From Niallia taxi (lineage in GTDB: Bacteria > Bacillota > Bacilli > Bacillales > Cytobacillaceae): a DNA stretch of 64,000 bases. Each line of letters begins with the position of its first letter. Position 1 is the stretch's first letter. The translations under genes and the position numbers were made by a program. The notes below the pieces were generated by a model, which saw only the letters and a program-made list of their open reading frames with translations, searched no databases and was not told the DNA's origin. This document shows positions 39,399 to 48,060 of the stretch, piece by piece. The stretch covers positions 62,001 through 126,000 of the forward strand of contig NZ_RZTZ01000003.1 of assembly GCF_004005475.1 (NCBI RefSeq), in the 5' to 3' direction.

Positions 39399-39421
39399 TA
39401 ATTAGGTAGGCTACCTAATTA
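39399..39421. promoter_or_regulatory. Operator of the MarR regulator
   Basis: A perfect palindrome with two 11-bp arms (TAATTAGGTAG/CTACCTAATTA) and a one-base centre, directly upstream of the MarR gene's ribosome binding site. Size and place fit a MarR dimer site. Confidence 0.8.
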
Positions 39422-39470
39422 TATGGAAGTGTATTTTCGTTTGTCAATTTAGAGAAACGCATAAAAAAAT

Positions 39471-39491
39471 AACCCGCCTATTCGGCGGGTT
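39471..39491 (-). terminator. Terminator of the Cache chemoreceptor gene
   Basis: An 8-bp GC-rich stem with a 5-nt loop, and on the minus strand TTATTTTTTTATG follows. Confidence 0.9.
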
Positions 39492-39498
39492 GCTTGTA

Positions 39499-41577
39499 TT
39501 ACACTTTAAATTTATTCACAATCACAAGCAGTTCTTCGGCCATTAAAGTTAATGCTTTTGCTGAAGCATTAATTTCTTCCATGCTGGCAAGCTGCTCTTC
39601 TGAAGCTGCTGCCACCTCTTCTGCACCTGCCGCATTTCCGACAGCAATTGTGGCAATATCACTGGCAGCTGAAGACACCTCTTGTAAGCCTGCAGACATT
39701 TGCTGTGCAGCTCCTGATACATCCTCCATCTGCGGGCCCATGTCACTAGTGCTTTTAATAATTTGGGCAAACTTATCTGAGGTTGCTTCTGAAATAGATA
39801 GCCCATCTTCTGCATTTTTGGATACCTCGCCCATTATCACGACAGATTGATCTGTATCTTTTTGAATGTCTGCAATCAGAGACGAGATAAGCTTCGCAGA
39901 TTCTTGCGATTGTTCGGCAAGCTTGCGCACCTCATTTGCGACAACAGAAAATCCTTTGCCATGCTCTCCAGCTCTGGCTGATTCTATTGCAGCATTCAAT
40001 GCCAGCAAATTAGTTTGATCTGCAATAGACCCAATGACTTGAATGATTTTGCCAATTTCCTTAGAACGGTTGTTTAATGCTCCGATGACCTCATTTGATT
40101 GAGTAATAGAATGATGGATAAACTTCATTTGCTTTAAGTTCTTCTCTACAAATGCTCCGCCTTCTTCTGCCAAATGATGTGTATCCTTCGAAAGGGCAGC
40201 AACAGCAGTCGACTTATCTGCTATTTTAATCACTCCCTGAAGCACATCCTCAATGGAAGTGGATGTTTGACCAATACTTGTAGTTATGTTTTCAGCATCA
40301 TTAGCAATTTGCTGAACAGATGTTGTCACCTGATTAGAAGCAGCTGTCGTTTGTCCGGCACTTGCTACTAACCGTTCAGATGAAGCTGTTACCTGCTCCA
40401 TAGAATTGGTTAGATTTGTCACAACCTCGCGTAAAGTATGCTGCATACTAGCAAAGCTCTTGGCAAGCAAACCAATCTCGTCACTTGCTTCCATTGTAAT
40501 ATCCTCTGTTAAATCACCATCCGAAATTCGTTCCGCACTCTTAGCTAATAGTTTTAAAGGCATAATTATCGAGCGAATAATATAGAAGATAAGTGCTCCG
40601 CCAATAATAAGTGCAGCAATCAGTACAATGCCTGTCGTGGAAAATATAGTAGAAGATGCGTTGCTAATTTCAGATTGATTCATGATGCCAGCTATTTTCC
40701 AGCCTGTTTTTGAATCAGACTCATAGATAGCAAGCTTTTCCTCCCCATCCTGGATATAAGATACTTCGCCTGAATTTTCTTTATATAAATCCTGGACCCA
40801 TTTGGCGTTGTCATCCGATTTTGAATCAGCTTTTGAGTTAGGCTGATAGATATAGTTTCCTTGGGCATCAAGAAGAATCATATAACCCTGTTCGCCAATC
40901 TTTGAGCCTCTAACCATATCTGTTAATGAACTAATCTTTAAATCAATGGCAATAACGCCTTTTTTGTCATATGTAACCTTTGAAAATGTAACAATAGAGT
41001 TTCTAGTCTGCTCATCCTCTCGTGGCTGAAGCATTACCACATTTCCATATGAATCAAGGGCTTCCTTATACCAGCTTTGATTTAAGGCATCCATCCCAGC
41101 AGGCACTTCTTGGTTTGCATTTCTGTATACTTCGCCGTCTTCCCTCACGTAATAAACATTGAGAACATCTTGGTTTTGCCCTAAGTACTGGGTGAATATT
41201 CTTCTTATTTCATCCCTATCACCATTAAGCATCGATCCACTGATTGCATTTGCCAAGAAAGTAGCATCCTGCTCTTTTTTTGTTGTTATGGTAGCAATCT
41301 CATTGTGGATAAACTTGACACTTTCATGTGAGGAGATAATCAAGTTTTGCTCAATTTTTTCTTTTGCTATCATATAAGACACGACAGAAATGATTAAGCT
41401 TGGAATCAGAAGAATAGTAAGGAAGGACAATATAAGTTTTTTTCGAATAGAAATAAACTTCTTTTTCTTTCTGTTCGTTTTTACTTTTTTAGCCTTCATC
41501 GTCCATTTTCTCTTAGAATCTGCTTTTTTACTTCCACCCTCTTTCCTTTTGAAAAATTTACTTATTTTGCTTTTCAT
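39499..41577 (-). CDS. Methyl-accepting chemotaxis protein with a dCache-type sensor domain
   Basis: A 692-residue receptor. A very basic N-terminal ~50 residues ([14 protein letters not shown]-like) precedes TM1 (about 48-68). A ~250-residue extracellular domain with [14 protein letters not shown], and [17 protein letters not shown] is typical of double Cache ligand-binding domains. TM2, HAMP and a full signalling domain follow, with the tip [41 protein letters not shown]. This is the McpA/B/C, TlpA architecture of Bacillus, sensing amino acids or other small molecules. The ATG at 41577 follows AAGGAG by 8 nt. Confidence 0.93.
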   Translation of the reverse strand: MKSKISKFFKRKEGGSKKADSKRKWTMKAKKVKTNRKKKKFISIRKKLILSFLTILLIPSLIISVVSYMIAKEKIEQNLIISSHESVKFIHNEIATITTKKEQDATFLANAISGSMLNGDRDEIRRIFTQYLGQNQDVLNVYYVREDGEVYRNANQEVPAGMDALNQSWYKEALDSYGNVVMLQPREDEQTRNSIVTFSKVTYDKKGVIAIDLKISSLTDMVRGSKIGEQGYMILLDAQGNYIYQPNSKADSKSDDNAKWVQDLYKENSGEVSYIQDGEEKLAIYESDSKTGWKIAGIMNQSEISNASSTIFSTTGIVLIAALIIGGALIFYIIRSIIMPLKLLAKSAERISDGDLTEDITMEASDEIGLLAKSFASMQHTLREVVTNLTNSMEQVTASSERLVASAGQTTAASNQVTTSVQQIANDAENITTSIGQTSTSIEDVLQGVIKIADKSTAVAALSKDTHHLAEEGGAFVEKNLKQMKFIHHSITQSNEVIGALNNRSKEIGKIIQVIGSIADQTNLLALNAAIESARAGEHGKGFSVVANEVRKLAEQSQESAKLISSLIADIQKDTDQSVVIMGEVSKNAEDGLSISEATSDKFAQIIKSTSDMGPQMEDVSGAAQQMSAGLQEVSSAASDIATIAVGNAAGAEEVAAASEEQLASMEEINASAKALTLMAEELLVIVNKFKV

Positions 41578-41693
41578 TAAAACTACTCCTTTTGGTCTAT
41601 TTATAAAAATATTCTTATAAATCAAAATACCTAGGTTCATTATAGCAAAAAAATAAATTTTTCTGAATAAATTATCTATAAAAAATATTCATT

Positions 41694-42641
41694 TTAGTCA
41701 TTTTTTGTAACTATATGTTGTAATTCCTCACTTTGTAAGTAATTTCTAATGTTATGCAAAATAGCATTCCCGATTCTGTTCGAGCATTCCTCTGTCGCTC
41801 CGCCGATATGACTAGTGCAGACAACATTGTTAAGCTGAGCCAATTCTAGGTCTGGCGGCTCACTGCTAAACACATCTAATGCTGCTCCTTTGATCTGCTC
41901 CGCCTTTAAACTGCGGATAAGTGCCTTTTCATCTATTAGATCTCCTCTTGAAATATTGATTAAATACGCAGAATTCTTCATTAAAGCAAGCCGTTCTTCG
42001 TTTATCAAATGGTAGGTTGCTTTTTTGAGATTTGTGCTAATCACAATATAGTCCGCTGTGCTTAACAGCTCTTCAAGACTGACAAATTGTACCCCTAGCC
42101 TTTGTGCTTCCGCTTCGTCCTTATAATTTGCAAATGCGACAATATCCATATCAAAACCAGTCGCCCTCTTCGCTACTTTTTTCCCGATTTCTCCAAAGCC
42201 AATTATTCCTAGCCGCTTTCCTTCTATTTCATTTCCTATATGAAGCTTCCATCCACCGTTTTTAACAAGGTCATTGGAAGTGGGTAAATTTCTGGCAATG
42301 GACAACATTAACCCGAAGGTCAAATCTGCAACAGACGATGCATTTTGACCCGGAGTATTCGTCACAATAATGCCGCTTTCTGCTGCTGCATCTAAATCAA
42401 TATTATCAATCCCAGTACCGAACTTAGAAATATATTTAAGATTTGGTGCAGCTTCTATCGTCTTTCTATCCATATTTTCTACACCTGTCACAATTATTTC
42501 GGCATCATGAAGATAGCCAGATATGCTCTCCTTCTTTGTCGTAATACTTGTGACTGTTGCCCCAAGACTTGTTAATTTCTTTTCCAGCTTTCTTTTTTCC
42601 TCTATAAAGCCATCACTTAAAGATAATAAAATATTCGTCAA
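41694..42641 (-). CDS. D-isomer-specific 2-hydroxyacid dehydrogenase
   Basis: A 315-residue NAD-dependent dehydrogenase related to SerA. The Rossmann motif is GKRLGIIGFGEIGKKVAKRA. The catalytic Arg (NISRGDLIDEKAL), Glu (DVFSSEPPDL) and His (SHIGGATEEC) are present, and FGTGIDNIDLDAAAESGI is typical. It lacks the ACT/ASB regulatory domains of full-length SerA, so it is probably not the main serine enzyme. The start is TTG at 42641, 8 nt after GGAGGG. It follows a PfkB kinase gene; a sugar-acid or 2-keto-acid substrate is possible. Confidence 0.86.
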   Translation of the reverse strand: MTNILLSLSDGFIEEKRKLEKKLTSLGATVTSITTKKESISGYLHDAEIIVTGVENMDRKTIEAAPNLKYISKFGTGIDNIDLDAAAESGIIVTNTPGQNASSVADLTFGLMLSIARNLPTSNDLVKNGGWKLHIGNEIEGKRLGIIGFGEIGKKVAKRATGFDMDIVAFANYKDEAEAQRLGVQFVSLEELLSTADYIVISTNLKKATYHLINEERLALMKNSAYLINISRGDLIDEKALIRSLKAEQIKGAALDVFSSEPPDLELAQLNNVVCTSHIGGATEECSNRIGNAILHNIRNYLQSEELQHIVTKND

Positions 42642-42758
42642 CTTTTTTCCCTCCAACTAAGAAATAACTTCATCATCTGCACCTATTATTATACTGAATT
42701 TTCTGACTAATAATCCAGAATATTTAACATTCGATGATATAAAACATTACATAAAAAA

Positions 42759-42782
42759 ATCCAGCTTTATTTAAAGCTGGAT
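42759..42782 (-). terminator. Terminator of the PfkB kinase gene
   Basis: A perfect 11-bp stem with a 2-nt loop overlaps the stop codon and is followed by a T-run on the minus strand. Confidence 0.85.
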
Positions 42783-43753
42783 TTCACTGTTTTCATTTTG
42801 TCTGGCTTTATAAATAACTCGTCTACAATATGACAATAGTTGCCGATATCAGGAAGTGAACCTGCTTTTGTTGCAACTAATGCCCCCATTATATTCCCGT
42901 TATAACCATAATCAACTGCTGCCTTGACGGTTGCAGGAAAACCATACATATGGATACAATACAGGACTGCTGCCATATAAGCATCACCAGCACCTGTTGT
43001 GTCGATTGCGTCTACCACTTTGCCGCTAATAAATTCTGTTTGTCCTTGAAAAATAACATATGCTCCTTCTTTGCCTACTGTTACATAGATAAGGGGAACG
43101 GGAATTTTGGTTGCCTTCTCAAGCGCAGCTTCCAGACTGGTTTCTTCCATTAAGAAAAGTAGCTCTTCTTCGGAAAGCTTGATAATATCAGCATTAAGTA
43201 CCAAAGACATAATCGTGCTTCTGCAATCCTCTTCCCTTTCCCATCTTTTTAAGCGGATATTTGCATCAAAGCTAATTAATGCACCGTGTTTTTTAGCCGC
43301 TTCCAGAGCTTTGACAGTTGCCTCCCTAGCTTTTTCATGAAACAAAGTTCCTGATCCAAAGTAGAACAGCTGCCTGTTCACAAAAGCATCCTCTTGAATA
43401 TCCTCGATGGTAAGCACATCATCAGGTGTTTCATTCATGTAAGCATGAAAAGTCCTGTCGCCATTTCGATCTAAATGGATATAAACACAAGGAAGCTTTT
43501 TTGCTTGCGTATATACACTATAATCAAGCTTAACAGACTCCTTCGTTAATTCTTCTTTCACAAACTGACTGTCTTGGCCGTACCCTAGCTTTGTGACATA
43601 ATAGCTTTCCATTTTATACCTGCTTAAATGAACAGCTGCATTCACAGATGCTCCTCCAAGCCGTTTATCATATTTATCGTTGTTCTCATCGATCGATAGA
43701 TAGTCTATAAATGCATCTCCGACAGATATTGCGCCTTGATGTTCCAATGTCAT
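42767..43753 (-). CDS. PfkB-family carbohydrate kinase
   Basis: A 328-residue sugar kinase. The N-terminal GGASVNAAVHLSR is PfkB signature 1 and DTTGAGDAYMAAVLY is signature 2 with the catalytic Asp. The ATP-site KEGAYV segment is present. The substrate may be fructose, 2-keto-3-deoxygluconate or a related sugar; the family cannot be narrowed from sequence. Three consecutive ATG codons lie after AGAGG; the third (43753) is best spaced. Upstream of the hydroxyacid dehydrogenase on the same strand, with a terminator between. Confidence 0.86.
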   Translation of the reverse strand: MTLEHQGAISVGDAFIDYLSIDENNDKYDKRLGGASVNAAVHLSRYKMESYYVTKLGYGQDSQFVKEELTKESVKLDYSVYTQAKKLPCVYIHLDRNGDRTFHAYMNETPDDVLTIEDIQEDAFVNRQLFYFGSGTLFHEKAREATVKALEAAKKHGALISFDANIRLKRWEREEDCRSTIMSLVLNADIIKLSEEELLFLMEETSLEAALEKATKIPVPLIYVTVGKEGAYVIFQGQTEFISGKVVDAIDTTGAGDAYMAAVLYCIHMYGFPATVKAAVDYGYNGNIMGALVATKAGSLPDIGNYCHIVDELFIKPDKMKTVKSSFK

Positions 43754-44001
43754 CATCATTACCTCTAATCTATTCATATCTTCTCATTTTATTGTAAAAA
43801 GGAGTTAAAGTGAAACCCTTTTAGGTTTTTTCTCGTCATTATATTGGTACGTTACAATAGTTCCTAAATCCTATAAAAAAAGTGATAGCTACCCAAATAA
43901 ATGGGAGTGTTTCTTTTCTGGTAAATTTGTTATGATAGTTTAGGACATGCACACGAAACCAAAGAAACTAAAATACATATAAAGCATTAGGAGTGGATAG
44001 T

Positions 44002-44838
44002 TTGGACGTTTTATGGGAAATAGTAGTTGCCATCATCTTGGGGATAGTAGAAGGGCTTACAGAGTTTGCGCCTGTTTCCTCCACTGGCCATATGATTATC
44101 GTGGATGATTTGCTGCTTAAATCAGAGGAATTGTTTAACCCTGCGGTAGCCAATACCTTTAAGGTTGTCATCCAATTAGGTTCAATCTTGGCTGTTGTTA
44201 TTCTTTTCTGGGACCGTTTTATGAATTTGCTTGGCCTGAAAAAGGATATTAACGGCAAGAAAATCGTTGGACCAAAATTAAGCCTTGTACAGGTTATTAT
44301 TGGTTTATTACCTGCAGCTATTCTTGGTTTCCTTTTCGAAGATTATATTGATTCAAAGCTTTTTGGAATTGAGACAGTCGTTTATGCACTTATCGCTGGA
44401 GCAATATTAATGATAATCGCAGATTTCACCCAAAAAAGAAAAAAGCCGACTGTTGAAACAGTCGACCAAATTACTAATAAGCAGGCATTTTTAATTGGCC
44501 TGTTCCAATGTATTGCATTATGGCCTGGTTTTTCTCGTTCTGGCTCAACGATTTCAGGCGGAGTGCTGCTGGGATTAAGCCATCGTGCTGCAGCTGACTT
44601 TACCTTCATTATGGCAGTGCCAATCATGGCAGGAGCAAGCTTCTTATCATTATTGAAAAACTGGGAATACATTACTACAGATGCCTTGCCGTTTTTTATC
44701 GCAGGCTTTATCGCTGCTTTTATATTTGCCTTGATCTCAATCAAGTTCTTCCTGCAATTAATAAACAGAATTAAATTGGTGCCATTCGCCATTTATCGGA
44801 TAGTAGTTGCAGTTATTATCATTATTGTATTCTTTTAA
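44002..44838 (+). CDS. uppP: Undecaprenyl-diphosphatase
   Basis: A 278-residue protein with about eight membrane segments. It converts undecaprenyl diphosphate to the monophosphate lipid carrier of wall synthesis, and its overproduction gives bacitracin resistance. The two active-site motifs are clear: GIVEGLTEFAPVSSTGH with (E/Q)GxxE and the His, and PGFSRSGSTIS. The TTG at 44002 lies 8 nt after AGGAG and is preferred to the GTG at 43993, which overlaps that site. Monocistronic, with a terminator. Confidence 0.95.
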   Translation: MDVLWEIVVAIILGIVEGLTEFAPVSSTGHMIIVDDLLLKSEELFNPAVANTFKVVIQLGSILAVVILFWDRFMNLLGLKKDINGKKIVGPKLSLVQVIIGLLPAAILGFLFEDYIDSKLFGIETVVYALIAGAILMIIADFTQKRKKPTVETVDQITNKQAFLIGLFQCIALWPGFSRSGSTISGGVLLGLSHRAAADFTFIMAVPIMAGASFLSLLKNWEYITTDALPFFIAGFIAAFIFALISIKFFLQLINRIKLVPFAIYRIVVAVIIIIVFF

Positions 44839-44866
44839 AAGAAAGCTATTAAGCTTTCTTTTTTTT
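44836..44866 (+). terminator. Terminator of uppP
   Basis: AAAGAAAGCT pairs with AGCTTTCTTT and eight T follow, directly at the uppP stop codon. Confidence 0.9.
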
Positions 44867-45001
44867 GAACAAATGCCTCTAATCAGTATAAAAGAACTAA
44901 TTTCCTTCATTTCACGTCATACAGGCAGAAAAATACTTTTTATTTCCCCCTTATTTTGGTAACATGCAAAAAGTAAGTTCAAATCCAAGGAGCCTGCCAA
45001 A

Positions 45002-45190
45002 ATGCCAAACCTTTCAAGGGAAAACGAAGATATCAAGGAATTGCTGCGAATGATAGATCAGTTAAGAAGCGAATTGGTTAAAACAGCATCAAATGAGGGA
45101 TTCTCAAGTCCCAATACAATTAGGATCAGCCAGCTACTTGATTCATATCTTGTCGAGTACCAGCGAAAGATGACAGGTATGAACAAATAA
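45002..45190 (+). CDS. Spo0E-like aspartyl-phosphate phosphatase
   Basis: A 62-residue two-helix protein. The pattern IDQLRSELVKTASNEGF and the signature S-Q-L-L-D-S-Y in RISQLLDSYLVEYQ fit the Spo0E family SQ-x-LD motif. These proteins dephosphorylate Spo0A~P and delay sporulation. AAGGAG is 9 nt before the ATG. Which Bacillus paralogue (Spo0E, YnzD, YisI) it corresponds to cannot be said. Confidence 0.85.
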   Translation: MPNLSRENEDIKELLRMIDQLRSELVKTASNEGFSSPNTIRISQLLDSYLVEYQRKMTGMNK

Positions 45191-45195
45191 AAAAA

Positions 45196-45222
45196 ACAAG
45201 TGCAAAAATCGCACCTGTCCTT
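45196..45222. terminator. Terminator between the Spo0E-like gene and the AI-2E-type gene
   Basis: A short GTGC/GCAC-centred hairpin with T-rich sequence after it on the plus strand and an A-run on the other side, between converging genes. Confidence 0.65.
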
Positions 45223-45225
45223 TTC

Positions 45226-46233
45226 TTACTTTTGCTTTTTATCTCCTACCTCTAAAATATCCAATAGGAAAATAAAAATTGGAATTCCGACAATCAGTCC
45301 CCATACACCAAAAAAATGCTCTGAAAAAATCAGCACAATAAATGTAAAGAATACTGGTAAGTCTGTTTTAGATGACATCAGCTTCGGATTAAGTATATAC
45401 GCCTCGATAGCATGCACAACCATAACGATAATGATGACTGTAACTACCTTCGCAATACCACCAATTGAAAAAGCAATGATACATAATGGAATCAACGAAA
45501 TGATGACACCTGCAACAGGAATCAAGCCTAAAAGGAAAATCATCATCGCAATTCCAAATAGCTGCGGAAAACCTAAAAAGTATAAAGAGATTGTCGTTAA
45601 GCCGCAGTTTACTAAAGCAATGATAAACTGTGCCTCAATTACCTTACCGAAAGTGCCCGCAAACTTCCGTCCAAAGTATTGCAATTCTAAATAGAGCGGC
45701 GCAATCTTACTTTCACTGAACTTATGAGAGAAATTTTGAAGCCGTTCTTTCTCTAATAGGTAGAAAAGGCTTAAAATAATCGCCAAAAAGACCTGCAGAC
45801 CAAGTTTTCCTATGTTTTTAAAATAACCAAGTACAAAGGAAAAGCCTTGCTCTAAATAGCTGAATACCTGATATCGGCTAATTGTATCCATTATATAATT
45901 GATAACCGGATTATCATTCGGCCTCATATAAAAACGGATAATATTACGCACTAATTGTTGTATCTCATAAATAAAGACAGGCAAGTAAGCAGAAATTCCA
46001 TAAACAAGCGCTCCTATAACAATAATATATAAGGCGATGACAATGATGCTCCGCTTAATCGGAAGTCTTTTGGAGAATACTTGCACAATCCGATCCATCA
46101 AAAAAGCAAAGATGAATGTAAATAAAATTAAATTAATCATGCTGCTTACTGCATAAAGAACGGCTGCAAACAAAACAAGAATAAAAAATCTTTTTACATC
46201 CTTGTTAGCAAAAATATTTTTGTACTCACCCAT
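45226..46233 (-). CDS. AI-2E family transporter (YueF/YtvI-like)
   Basis: A 335-residue protein with about seven to eight membrane segments and a central soluble region. The family pattern appears in FAFLMDRIVQVFSKRLP, FGKVIEAQFIIALVNC, GLIPVAGVIISLIP and the closing HAIEAYILNPKLMS. Proteins of this family export autoinducer-2 or, in some cases, act as Na+(Li+)/H+ antiporters. The ATG at 46233 lies 8 nt after AGGAG; a longer frame to 46308 is less likely. Confidence 0.86.
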   Translation of the reverse strand: MGEYKNIFANKDVKRFFILVLFAAVLYAVSSMINLILFTFIFAFLMDRIVQVFSKRLPIKRSIIVIALYIIVIGALVYGISAYLPVFIYEIQQLVRNIIRFYMRPNDNPVINYIMDTISRYQVFSYLEQGFSFVLGYFKNIGKLGLQVFLAIILSLFYLLEKERLQNFSHKFSESKIAPLYLELQYFGRKFAGTFGKVIEAQFIIALVNCGLTTISLYFLGFPQLFGIAMMIFLLGLIPVAGVIISLIPLCIIAFSIGGIAKVVTVIIIVMVVHAIEAYILNPKLMSSKTDLPVFFTFIVLIFSEHFFGVWGLIVGIPIFIFLLDILEVGDKKQK

Positions 46234-46574
46234 AAAAAGGACTCCTGACACCAATAAATTAAACGATCTAACGAAGGTTACGATGATATCCAAAGAAGTT
46301 TCTTCCATACCAGCCCTGAATTTTTTTTCATAATAACCCTATTATCTTTATTATCAATTTAGTTGAGCAAAATAACAAGTGAATTTTAATTTAGATTGAA
46401 GGATTGTTATCACTTAAAACAGGATTACCCTCATTCAACATTTGTCCTTTCTTCCTATTAACTAGTAAATTATGGATTTGCTTTTGTGGAATGCCGCCAT
46501 AATAACCATTCCAAGAAACATTTTTTTATTTTTAGAAAATTTCTTCTTTACAGTTTTTTAAAATCTTAGTAAAC
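46234..46574. other. Divergent intergenic region
   Basis: AT-rich with no gene recognised. It holds promoters of the AI-2E-type gene and the amino-acid permease. Confidence 0.35.
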
Positions 46575-46603
46575 TGGACAAAAGTTTCACCTTTAGATAA
46601 AAT
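46575..46603 (+). promoter_or_regulatory. Candidate SigA promoter of the amino-acid permease
   Basis: TGGACA (46575-46580) and TAAAAT (46598-46603) are 17 bp apart, about 30 bp before the start codon. Confidence 0.6.
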
Positions 46604-46632
46604 TCGATATATTTCGACATCAGGAGGTTTCA

Positions 46633-48021
46633 ATGAACATTTTTCGTAAAAAAGCTGTCGCCACTAGCTCGGCCACCTCATTAAATCGTGTATTAGGCGC
46701 TTTCGATTTAACAATGCTTGGTGTCGGAGCAATTGTCGGAACAGGCATATTCGTTCTGACAGGTGTTGCAGCAGCAAAATATGCTGGACCTGCACTTATT
46801 CTTTCATTTATCATCGCCGGACTTGCTTGTACATTTGCAGCATTATGCTATTCCGAGTTCGCATCCATGATACCTGAATCAGGAAGTGCTTACACATACA
46901 GTTATGTAGCTTTTGGAGAAGTAATCGCATGGATACTCGGCTGGGACTTAGTGCTGGAATACGGACTCGCATCTGCCGCCGTTGCCAGCGGTTGGTCAGG
47001 TTACTTCCAAGGCTTACTTTCAGGTTTTGGCATACATCTGCCGACCTTTATGACAAGCGCTTATAATCCTTCAGCAGGTACTTATATTGATATTCCTGCC
47101 ATTGTGATTGTTTTTATCATTACACTTGTTTTAACTAGAGGCATTAAAGAATCCTCCAAGATGAACATCATTATGGTTATTATCAAACTCGCTGTTGTTC
47201 TATTGTTTATTGCTGTTGGTATTTGGTACGTAAAACCGGAAAACTGGACACCGTTTACACCATACGGCTTCCAGGGTGTTGCAACTGGTGCAGCAGTCGT
47301 TGTGTTCGCTTACTTCGGCTTTGATGCTGTTTCCACAGCTGCTGAAGAGGTAAAGAATCCGCAGCGTAACTTGCCAATCGGTATTATCACTGCATTAGGT
47401 ATTTGTACAATTCTTTATATTATCGTATCGTTAATTTTGACTGGGATCGTACCTTACGCACAACTTGATGTTAAAGACCCAGTAGCATTTGCTTTAAGCT
47501 TCATCAATCAAAACTGGGCTGCTGGTCTTATCTCACTTGGTGCAATCATCGGGATAACAACTGTTTTAATGGTGATGATGTTCGGTCAAACTCGTCTGTT
47601 TTATGCAATCAGCAAAGACGGCCTTTTACCGAAACCTTTGCAAAAGGTAAGCCCAAAGAGCCAAGTACCAATTGTCAGTACATGGGTTACTTCTGCATTA
47701 GTTGCTATATTCGCAGGGCTTGTCCCGCTAAATCAACTAGCAGAGCTGACAAATATCGGAACATTATTCGCATTCTCAGCAGTATCATTAGGTGTTATCG
47801 TATTAAGAGTCAAACAGCCTGATTTAAAGAGAGGCTTCAGAACACCATTGGTTCCGATTATCCCAGGCTTAGCTGTTATTTTCTGTGTATACTTAATGCT
47901 TCAATTAAGCTCATTTACATGGAAAGGTTTTGCTGTATGGCTGACAATCGGTTTAGTTATTTACATCACATACGGTTATAGAAACAGTAAGCTTAATCAA
48001 AATAATAAAGCAGCTTCTTAA
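46633..48021 (+). CDS. APC-family amino-acid permease, YfnA/CAT-like
   Basis: A 462-residue protein with twelve membrane segments. The first holds the unwound substrate-binding motif GVGAIVGTGIFVLTG, and E-F-A-S-M-I-P-E-S-G-S-A-Y-T-Y marks TM3. The second half has VVVFAYFGFDAVSTAAEEVKNP. This is the cationic amino-acid transporter-like (CAT/YfnA) branch; the exact substrate is unknown. A strong AGGAGG precedes the ATG, and a terminator follows. Confidence 0.9.
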   Translation: MNIFRKKAVATSSATSLNRVLGAFDLTMLGVGAIVGTGIFVLTGVAAAKYAGPALILSFIIAGLACTFAALCYSEFASMIPESGSAYTYSYVAFGEVIAWILGWDLVLEYGLASAAVASGWSGYFQGLLSGFGIHLPTFMTSAYNPSAGTYIDIPAIVIVFIITLVLTRGIKESSKMNIIMVIIKLAVVLLFIAVGIWYVKPENWTPFTPYGFQGVATGAAVVVFAYFGFDAVSTAAEEVKNPQRNLPIGIITALGICTILYIIVSLILTGIVPYAQLDVKDPVAFALSFINQNWAAGLISLGAIIGITTVLMVMMFGQTRLFYAISKDGLLPKPLQKVSPKSQVPIVSTWVTSALVAIFAGLVPLNQLAELTNIGTLFAFSAVSLGVIVLRVKQPDLKRGFRTPLVPIIPGLAVIFCVYLMLQLSSFTWKGFAVWLTIGLVIYITYGYRNSKLNQNNKAAS

Positions 48022-48023
48022 TA

Positions 48024-48060
48024 AAAAGAACGGGAATCGAATGATTCCCGTTTTCTTTTT
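48024..48060. terminator. Terminator between the permease and the MMPL gene
   Basis: A 10-bp stem (AACGGGAATC/GATTCCCGTT) with a 4-nt loop, A-rich on one side and T-rich on the other, between converging genes. Confidence 0.9.
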
